Assembly: GCF_018691265.1 (NCBI RefSeq)
Contig: NW_024881277.1
Span: 6,781,599 to 6,845,598 of the forward strand
Direction: 5' to 3'
DNA: 64,000 nucleotides
DNA from: Tyto alba
Taxonomy: Eukaryota; Chordata; Aves; Strigiformes; Tytonidae
Made by a program: the position numbers and the translations under genes. This document shows, one piece after another, positions 56,534-64,000 of the stretch (its first letter is position 1; every line of letters starts with the position of its first letter). Under the pieces are notes generated by a model, which was not told where the DNA came from, made no database searches, and saw nothing but the letters and a program-made list of their open reading frames with translations.

Positions 56534-57989
56534 CTAGTACGGAAAAGAAAGCGTAAAAGCCAGTAAGTGAAAGCAGAACAGGGCTGGGCTGAGCAAAGCT
56601 GTCACTTGGCTCAAAACCCTTACGTGTTGTTTTGTTTTCCTATCTCGTGGCCTATTGTTTTCATTTCCTCTGTGGTGTTCAGAGGGTTTGTCAGGAGTTT
56701 GTTACGCACTAACACAATGCCTTCTTGACCTAGCGTACCCACCAGCTGCAAGGCCAAAATCGGAGCTAATGCTCAGGTATCACAAACGACACTCCCCTTT
56801 GGTCCGTTGAATTTTCAGACCCACTTGCTAGGAAGCGATTGATCCTAAACCCGTTGTGTTTGCCAAGCGATGGGGCGAGTTGGAGGCCCGGCAGCTGCCC
56901 CCCCCCCCCCCTCGCAGCCCTGCACGCTGCTGTCCCAGCCCGGTCCCTCTGACGTGAGGCGGCTCAAGGCCCACGCGGTCGCCACGAGCGCCTGAAACCG
57001 TAAGTGAAAGGAGACACACGGCCCTGCGCCGGGCAAAGGTCTTCAAAAGGCGAACTCATCCCTGCTGCTAATTCTTTCACTCCATAAAGGTGCCACAGAT
57101 ACCAGTTTCTAAGAACAGAGACGTACACAACGGGATCAGAAGAAAGTGTAAATTATAGGCTCTCCCTCTCCGAGACTCATTTCTAAATGCAGGTCAAGTA
57201 AATTTAAAGGATTGTCAACAAACTTGTATAATATATAAAGCCGAGAAGCCAGGTGAATTAGGTGCTACGTCAGCATGCAGTCAATGATTAAAACAATTTA
57301 GAGAGGTGTCACCGACTGCTGCCAGGATGAATTATGCCAGTCTTTCCTACAGTATTAATTTGCGAAATACATTCGGAGTGCAGACGAAACAATTCTTTAG
57401 ACAAAGACTGCACAGCGCAAACGAACTCCACACGGCAAATTACAATACTGCAGCACTGAAACGCAGTCAGAAACGAGAGAATAAAGCCTGTGCTCCTCAG
57501 CGACAATTCTTACACGCAGCTTAGGCACGTGCCGAGGGAGACGCAAATGAGAGGCCACCGAGAGTTCAGGCACTGCCGTCTGCAAAGCTCACGTTTTCAT
57601 AACATCTCAACAGATGGACTAAGCGAAATGGAACTCAGACGGGACTAATCGCAACACTTTCCAAACAGCTGCCCAGATTTTTTTTTTTTTTTTTTCTTTT
57701 CATATCAGAACTCAAGGCTCTAGATTGAAAGCATCCATTCTTCTTCCAGACCCTAACCTGCCGTAGCGCTGACGTGAAGTGAATGGCTACTGGCTGTTCT
57801 GAGGAGCCCAGGCACAAGAACCAAGCAAGGAAGGCCAGTTAAGAGCTGATAGTGCTGTTAAATTCATCATTTCCCCCCTCATCTTGATCATGCCACTGGT
57901 ACGTGGGAGTCCGCGCTGGCGTGTGGGGACGATCGCTTCTTTTTGACAAGAAACGTGAAGCCAGTGCTGCTTTTTTAACTCTTGGAGGA

Positions 57990-58670
57990 ACAAAGCGGTG
58001 TTGAGAGCTCGGAGTTCCGCGCTCAGAGCCCGGGCACCCCGTCCGTTGGCACTCCCCCCCGTTCCTTGCCCCCCCCGCCCCGCCCCGCCCCGGGACTGTG
58101 AGGAGAGGGGGGTGGGCTCCTGCCTTGCTCGTACCCGTCGGAAAGAGCGGTTTAATCTCCTGCCGAACCGCATGGCGCACTGCCTCCGGGTCCGCGGGGA
58201 AGTCTCGCTCACTGGGCTGGCCAGGAGACCCGCCCGCTCGCCCGGCGCCCGGCGGCGACCGCGTCTGGGGGCACCGGCCCGATCCGCGACCGCTGGGACT
58301 TGGGCGGGAACGCCGCGTCCGTAACCACGGCGACCGGACGCTGAGCCCCTCGCCCGGGCAACGCCCCTCCCACCGCTGGCCGCCGACCAATGGGAGCCGC
58401 CGATCTGCCCGGGGAACGGCCCCCCGCTGGCAGCCGACCAATGGCAGCCGTCGCACCGCCCCGCCCCTTGGCGTCGCGGCCGGGCGGCCCCGTCCCCTCA
58501 GCGCGCGGCTGCGCGGCGGGAGCGGCGGCGGCGGGGCGGCCATGGCGAAGCACACGGTGTCATCGGCGCGGTCCCGCCGGGTGGACGTGGGCGAGTACGA
58601 CAACCCGCGCTGGGTGTGGGTGGCGTGCCCTGGCTAACCCCGCGCGCCGCCGGGTGCCCGTGTCTGACCC
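57990..58670. promoter_or_regulatory. CpG-island, probably bidirectional promoter, unit 2
   Basis: The counterpart of 50,040-50,720, with CCAAT boxes at 58,387-58,391 and 58,438-58,442. It lies about 1.5 kb upstream, in minus-strand sense, of the RGL1-like exon at 56.4 kb, so it is the best candidate promoter for the two-exon RGL1-like frame. Confidence 0.75.
58542..58637 (+). pseudogene. ARPC5-like first exon, truncated frame, unit 2
   Basis: The same 31-codon frame as at 50,594, with the strong Kozak context kept. No downstream ARPC5 exon follows before the window ends, so a normal Arp2/3 subunit cannot come from here. Confidence 0.72.
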
Positions 58671-58729
58671 AGCCCTGGCAGCACACGGATGGAGTCGGCG
58701 CCGAACGGTCAGGGGAACCACAACTGCAG

Positions 58730-58983
58730 TTGTCACCTCTGACTAAGGAAACTCTGCTCGCTCGGCCAGACCGTGAACCTACAAAAAAGGAAGAACTGCT
58801 GGTTATTGCATCCAGTCAAAATGAAGCCGTTAAAACCTCGGAAAATGCAAACCCTCCCCCCATGACAGACTATAGGAGCCTGCTGCCTGCATGTATTTCT
58901 GAATCTCCCCAGAAAAATCCTGGAATGGCTCCTGACTGCAGCGGCGAGAGGAACAGGCAGATGAGCTGTGGAACTGCCTGACG
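58730..58983 (+). CDS. Unrecognised exon-like open frame, unit 2
   Basis: The counterpart of 50,781-51,034 with one A fewer in the run near 58,914-58,918 and one extra G five bases later. The frame therefore runs past the unit 1 stop through 'NPGMAPDCSGERNRQMSCGT' to a TGA at the putative donor. The start of this frame can be followed back to an ATG at 58,616, out of frame with the ARPC5-like exon. No family recognised. Confidence 0.4.
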
Positions 58984-59746
58984 GTGAGCGCCTGTGGAGG
59001 TCTGCTCTCCCCGCTCGAGGAGAGGCCCACGGGCACGTTTCCGTGCTGCTCACCAGGCCACCGGTGGAGATTTTTTTTTTCAGCTAGCCCCAGCCCTTTC
59101 CTGAGGGTTTTCAGAGGGGGTTCTGAGATCCAGCTGCTTGTTACAAATGGTGCTGTACAAAAGATGGAGCGGCTTTGTCCCCACATTAACGGGTTGCCCC
59201 TTCACATAAAGGCTCGTTAGGGTTACGCTGTGCTCATATACATCACCGCTGCGTCTCTCTGCCACCCTCATTTGCTTTTTGTTCTGTGAAAGGCCCATTT
59301 CTGTGTCTGAGAGAGGCCACTCTTTCCCCCAGCCATGGGAGCCATTTACCTGTGACAGCAAGAGCTCTTGTTTTTCCAGCCCTTCCTCCTCTGGCCTTTC
59401 GTGACCCTGCCGAAGCGGTTTCTCCACAAACACCGTGGCTGAACACGACCCTGGTGCTCCCCAGGGCACGCCGGGCTCGGGGTGGGGATGGGGGCTGTGG
59501 CACAGCCTCGCCGCCCCCGCTGCGGGCGCTTCCCCGGGGGGGGCAGCGAGCATCGCTGTACTGGCCCTGAAGGAAATACAGCAGGGGTTTATTTTAATCT
59601 TTTTTTTTTTTTCAAAAAAAGTCTCTGCATCACCTGCCCGGCCTTTGTGTTGGTGGCCCAGGGCTACCCCAGCCTTACAGCCGGCCTGGGGGGGGACCGC
59701 TGCTCCTCGGCTGGCTCCCGCCCTCGCTCGGGAAACGATGCCGGCC

Positions 59747-59833
59747 GTGGGGCTGGATGCTGACCATGGGGCTGGATGCTGGCCATGGGGCTGGATGCTG
59801 GCCTGTGGGGCTGGATGCTGGCCGTGGGGCTGG
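59747..59833 (+). repeat. 19-bp minisatellite, about 4.5 units (unit 2)
   Basis: The same repeat as 51,797-51,920 but about two units shorter, with a one-base insertion (ggcctg) in the fourth copy. Confidence 0.95.
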
Positions 59834-60812
59834 TTCGGATGCTCGGGGAGGCTGGGTTCTCTTTAGCTTTGCTTTCCTTAAGTAGAGCAGTAGCAGTTTA
59901 TTACAGACATCGTGACAACAGCACAGGGGTTGCTTGGGTTTTTCTGTTTGTTTTTTTTTTTTTTTTTTCTCTGTGTGTGTTTTTTTCTTGTAGTTGACTC
60001 TGGGAGTGAGAGGTACAAGGGGTTTGGTGGCAATTTCAGGGGAGGAGGGAAGCAAATTAAGAATAAAAATGAATGTAATTAAATGAATGTGTCCACTGCA
60101 GAGCAGACGCGGTGTCAGTCTAGCTCATTCTTTCACCTATATGCATGTGTGTTTGTGTATATACATACACAAGTTTCTATTTATTTACATATGCAGGCTG
60201 TGGTGGATGGCCAGCGGTTCTACCTGCTATGACCAGTGCTGTTTTTCCCTGTCTGGGTTTTCAGTTCCTTGGCAGGTGTTGCCCAGGCTTTGCCCTGGCC
60301 AGAATTAACTCTGTTTTGGAAAAGTAGGAGCCAGTTGAAACACTCCTGTGTTTTCCTGATATTTTTCCACTTTCCATGTACTTACTTTTTTTTTGGGGAC
60401 TCCTCTAATGGGCTTCAAAACTGAGCACAGGTAGGAGCACCAGTTTGAACCAGCCTCCCAGCTCTGGCTGAGGGGGCTGTTTGCCAGGCTGCTTCGTGAA
60501 CCACAGAGTGCTGCTTTTCTCCTTTTCTTTCTTCTCCCTTTTTCCCCCCTCATTTTGGGGTCTCAGCTGTGGAGTATCAGAGCTAAGCCCCAGGAGTCCA
60601 CAGCTGATGGAAAAACCTCCCAGCAGTGCCTCCCACCGTGAGTGTGGTGAGGGACCAGTGGAAGCTAGGAACAGGTTTTACAAAGTGCAGGTAGCACACC
60701 AGCTGGAAAAGCAGCGTGTTCACAAGAAAGTTTGCGGTGACAGGCCCTAAAAATGATTAGCTGCAATAAGGCTGTAACCTAACAAACAAGTCTGTCTTTG
60801 CTTTTGTTTCAG

Positions 60813-60898
60813 AAAGGAAAAGTGCTGTTGTACGCTCAGTATGGCAATATGAAATTTCTCGTTTACAAATAGATTCTATTTATCCTGAGGGAAATCAA
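60813..60898 (+). CDS. Unrecognised 86-bp exon-like segment, unit 2
   Basis: The counterpart of 52,899-52,984 with the same splice-site sequences and the same open frame. Confidence 0.35.
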
Positions 60899-62197
60899 GT
60901 AAGGTTGTGTTGTTCCATTCTGTCTCCCAAGGTAGTTTAAGTAGGGGGAGGGGGGGGGGGGAAAAAAAAAGGAAAAGCAGGAGGCAGCTTACATTCAGGG
61001 TCATGTTTCTTTTGCCTTTGTGACTGTAGCAGGAGAGGCCCTTCAGTGACAAAGGCAACTGCCGCGGTTCAGGGACTCACAGTGTGACTTTTGGCAGCTG
61101 TAGGAGTCTCCCAGTGCTGGGAACTGGGACTTGGGCAGCGCCAGCCTGGCTGAGGGGAGGCGGGACTGTGCTAGGAGGTGGAAGCAGCAGCCCTGATGTA
61201 AACACCAAACATTTGTATTGTGTGCAGGGGGGAAAAACCCAACAAGCTAATGCTGTGAGGCCAGGAGGAAAAAACACCATGATGGCAACAAGGAGGAAAA
61301 GATAGAAACACTCAATATTTTTTTTTTTTTATATTAACTTGCTGCAGAAATCATTCAGTGACCCAAAAGAGAATGATTTCATGAAGAAGTTGTAACATTT
61401 GCGTATAATCTAAGGTACCCAGTTAGTTACAACAGGAATCATTAAACTGCAAGCTCAAAAAATAGCACAAAATATTGCATCGCAAGGGCAGGTTGGTGTG
61501 CACGACTAATGCCCTGGGGTGGCCTTTGCTTTGCTGACGTTTACCTGTAGCTCTCAACAAGCTCGTTGCACTCCCGCAGCGCGCGCCTGCAGGACGCGGG
61601 GCTGGGGGGGAGCTGCTGCCCCTCCCGGGTAACGCGGGTGAGAGAGTGGTTTGCTTGGCAGCTGCTGAAGCAGCACAGCAGCTGTCCTCATAAAAACTTG
61701 GGAGGAATTAAAAAGCAAAGGCATGACAGTAGAGTAAAACAACGTTTAGGAAGGTTGCAGCTGAAGGGTTACGGCTGAAATGTGGTGCTTCGAGTTGTCT
61801 GGGTGGCAGGGGAGAGGAGCGGTGGGGGCTGGGAGTGGAGAAGGTTAAAACAGTAACAGTGATGAAGTTGGAGAGAGGGGCAGTGAGGGAAGTGGTGTGA
61901 GGTGTAAAAAGACCCACAACTGACATGCAGTAATAAAGTCTAAGAGAAGAAAATAGATTAACTCCAGGCAAATATTAGTGGAAAAACGTTTATATACTTA
62001 TTGGATAAAAATTACAAGTAAGCAATTAAAAAAAATATAATCTTTTTCATATATAACCTTTTGAAGGGTGCAATTTTAAAATCAAGAACATTCACTTTTC
62101 AGTTTAACACAGACATGCAACCTCAGAGTGAGCAATACTATGTTTTACAACCATACAAACATCAGTTCGTGCTTACACTGAAATACAAAGAAAACTT

Positions 62198-63825
62198 GCC
62201 TTCTAGGGTAATCTTGCTCTAACTCTGGGCAAAGGTTAAGGCTCAGGTACAAACTCACCACCTTCACCCTCTCAACAGAAACACGGTGGGAGTTCTTAAA
62301 CTGTTCAGGCTAAGACCTGCATGGTGCTACTTGTAAACAGAGGTGATAAATCTTCACGTAGTGTAGAACATGGCACAACCCAGCACTGTTTGTGCCATGA
62401 GTTTATCGCCAATCGTTAATGTCACCTGAGCCCAGTTTTCAAAATTTGTGCTACAGAACTGGTGGGAAAGACGCAGGCACATATAAAATTCAGTATTTGA
62501 GTTTAACCAATAGTAATGTGTCTCAAAGAGAGCCTGTTCAGTAAAAGCTGCTTACAATCCAATGTCTCACTTATGGCTTTTTAAAATAAAATCTCTAACT
62601 ATTCTTTCAAGGAAGGCTGTGTTCCGGGAAGAGACTCAAGACTTGTTATTTGAAGTTTCACAGAGAACAGACGATTAAATTCCAGCTGAATTCTTCCTTC
62701 CAGCTGAAAGGTTGTACCATGTCAGGAAATTCATTTAGTAGAAGTATATAAAGAGCAAGGGAGGTGCCTGTAGATTATGCATAATAATGCTACAAGTAAA
62801 TAAAAATCTCTGGTTGTTTGGGATAATGCTTAAAACCTGGCTACCTCCTCTCAATACGCACGTTTAAAACAAAAGGTCGTGTAGTTGCCCCTCGTGAATG
62901 AAACGGTGAGTTAAAAGTTCTGCTCTTGAAGAGTGATTGCACATTACAAAGAGGTACATCAGTCATTTCCGAGTACATGCAAAAGGCATCGATTTCTGTT
63001 CAATGGGTTAGCAAAGGAAAAGAAGAACCACCTGCAGTGGCATTAAGACAAGACCTAAATCCAGACAAGTAGTGTTTGGTTGCCTTGTTCATGAACAAAC
63101 CACGACATTCATCCAAAAGCAAGTGCAGTCCATTCTTTTAAAAGAAGTTCTTTGGAAAAAAAATCCAAAATAGGTAATTTTCTGGCATGGAACAAGTGCA
63201 AAAAGAAGTTTGCCAGCTGTGTGAAAGCAATACACCCACGGGCAGTTTCTGCCGTCTCCAGCGCTGAGCGTTTTGGGGATGTACCCGCCCTGCTTTTGCA
63301 TGAAGGCAAATCCCTCCTGGAGGCAGCAACTGCTCGTGGCACTCGGCTCACCCACACCTCCTGCAAACTAGTGCTCCCGTGAGTCAGCTGGAGCAGGCTG
63401 GGACCCCCTCCTTGGTTCAGGCAGAATTGTACTGAGACTTGTCCAGTTTTATAAAAATAAATTTAGACCTTCTTCTTCTGTGTAATACTGGCACAAAGGA
63501 AAATGTTTTCTCACAAAAAGAGTTGGCTTGTATGGTGTTCTTAAGACAAATGTTGCAGTCCTGTTTTCCCCTCTAACGAGGGCTTTCACATTCCTAGGCT
63601 AATGTGCAAAAGAAAACAAAACAAAAAAAAAAAATTCCAGTCCGTACTGTCCCATATCCAGCTACAGGGGAGGAAAGTCATAGCTCTGGTTGTAGGTCTA
63701 CCTTTGAATTTCAGCCTCAAATATTTTCCAAGTTGAATACTGACGTGTTCATCTGCTGTGATTCTATAACACTGGATGGTTGCAAAGGTAGCCCTCCAAC
63801 CAGTTCTCCCGTGGCCTCGTCTCCC
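62198..63825. other. No gene recognised; possible 3' UTR of the RGL1-like terminal exon
   Basis: AT-rich unique sequence. On the minus strand it follows the stop codon of the RGL1-like C-terminal exon and so may be its 3' untranslated region. No minus-strand AATAAA was confirmed by eye. Short frames at 63,089-63,382 are not convincing. Confidence 0.4.
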
Positions 63826-64000
63826 TCACGGTGTGATTTTGCTGGGCCGGTTGCTCCGGCACCCCCGTTTGGCAGTTCTGGGGAACGTCAGGCTGGACCA
63901 GCTCCTCATTTTCATCTGCTTGTTGACCGAAGATTTTTTCCGCAGGAGGAGATTGAAGCTCACGCGGCTGTTCATGGCGTAGAACACGTTGGCGTTGCTC
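63826..64000 (-). CDS. RGL1-like C-terminal exon (partial, runs off the window)
   Basis: The minus-strand frame from the window edge to TGA at 63,828-63,826 gives 58 codons: 'NANVFYAMNSRVSFNLLLRK', 'KSSVNKQMKMRS' and 'SLTFPRTAKRGC', ending in 'SNRPSKITP'. This matches the end of the Ras-association domain and the C-terminal tail of RGL1 (NVFYAMNSQV and LPRTAKRGC type motifs). Roughly two thirds of positions agree with the human protein from memory, low for such a conserved gene. In transcription order this last exon lies upstream of the linker exon of unit 2, so it must belong to another RGL1-like copy that begins beyond the window, or the locus has been scrambled. Confidence 0.82.
   Translation of the reverse strand, partial: SNANVFYAMNSRVSFNLLLRKKSSVNKQMKMRSWSSLTFPRTAKRGCRSNRPSKITP

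Larger units (their letters stand above)
55848..62197. repeat. 6.35 kb tandem duplication, unit 2
   Basis: Direct repeat of 47,900-54,284, about 35 bp shorter mainly because of the minisatellite at 59.75 kb and homopolymer changes. The left edge lies in non-LTR sequence, whereas unit 1 begins at the edge of an LTR. The right edge is followed by sequence different from that after unit 1. Confidence 0.97.

Noticed and set aside
1..64000. CRISPR arrays, bacterial operons, ribosome-binding sites
   Set aside because: The sequence is vertebrate nuclear DNA with introns, CpG islands and LINEs; the tandem repeats present are micro- and minisatellites without spacers.
1..64000. tRNA or rRNA genes
   Set aside because: I saw no A-box/B-box pair with a cloverleaf and no rRNA words; a tRNA scan was not possible.

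Overview
The window looks like nuclear DNA from a bird. It is full of 3' CR1 LINE fragments with the typical GATTCTAT-type tails. It carries ERVL-type LTRs of a kind widespread in birds and the remains of a second, gammaretrovirus-like endogenous virus. Several olfactory receptor (OR) coding regions and fragments belong to the OR14-like expansion of birds. Species and chromosome cannot be read from the sequence; the mix of decayed duplicates, LTRs and recent tandem duplication would suit a microchromosome, W-like or other repeat-rich region.

From 1 to 41 kb lies a decayed OR cluster built from shuffled duplicate blocks. Two nearly full OR14-like genes sit in inverted orientation (13.3-14.3 kb minus, 32.1-33.0 kb plus), each with about 2.3 kb of matching upstream DNA and each broken by one single-base homopolymer indel. 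Two C-terminal OR14 scraps (5.5 and 40.4 kb) and two ORs of another class (11.1-12.1 and 34.6-35.5 kb) are also present. One of the latter is split by a solo LTR with a 5-bp target duplication. A direct 3.3 kb duplication (2.1-5.4 and 25.1-28.3 kb) and several smaller direct and inverted repeats connect the flanks. An internally deleted ERVL provirus (18.9-21.2 kb, minus) abuts a gutted gammaretrovirus-like element (21.2-23.2 kb, plus).

From 41 to 48 kb there is an orphan CpG island (41.5-42.7 kb), more CR1 and LTR sequence, five exons of a USP36/42/17-type deubiquitinase (minus; the last has two in-frame stops and no Cys-box exon is seen), a long GGGA repeat and another LTR.

The most interesting part is 47.9-64 kb. 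A 6.35 kb unit is present twice in direct orientation (47,900-54,284 and 55,848-62,197), nearly identical. Each unit holds an exon resembling the region of RGL1 just downstream of its GEF domain (minus strand) and a CpG-island promoter with a first exon resembling ARPC5 (plus strand). Between the units is a second RGL1-like exon that ends in a minisatellite-coded Ser/Asp/Asn tail. At the right edge is the C-terminal RGL1-like exon. RGL1 and ARPC5 are close neighbours transcribed divergently in human, so this appears to be a duplicated, rearranged and amplified derivative of that locus. The promoter now faces a shortened RGL1-like reading frame that lacks the GEF and RA domains. Whether it is expressed cannot be told from DNA alone.
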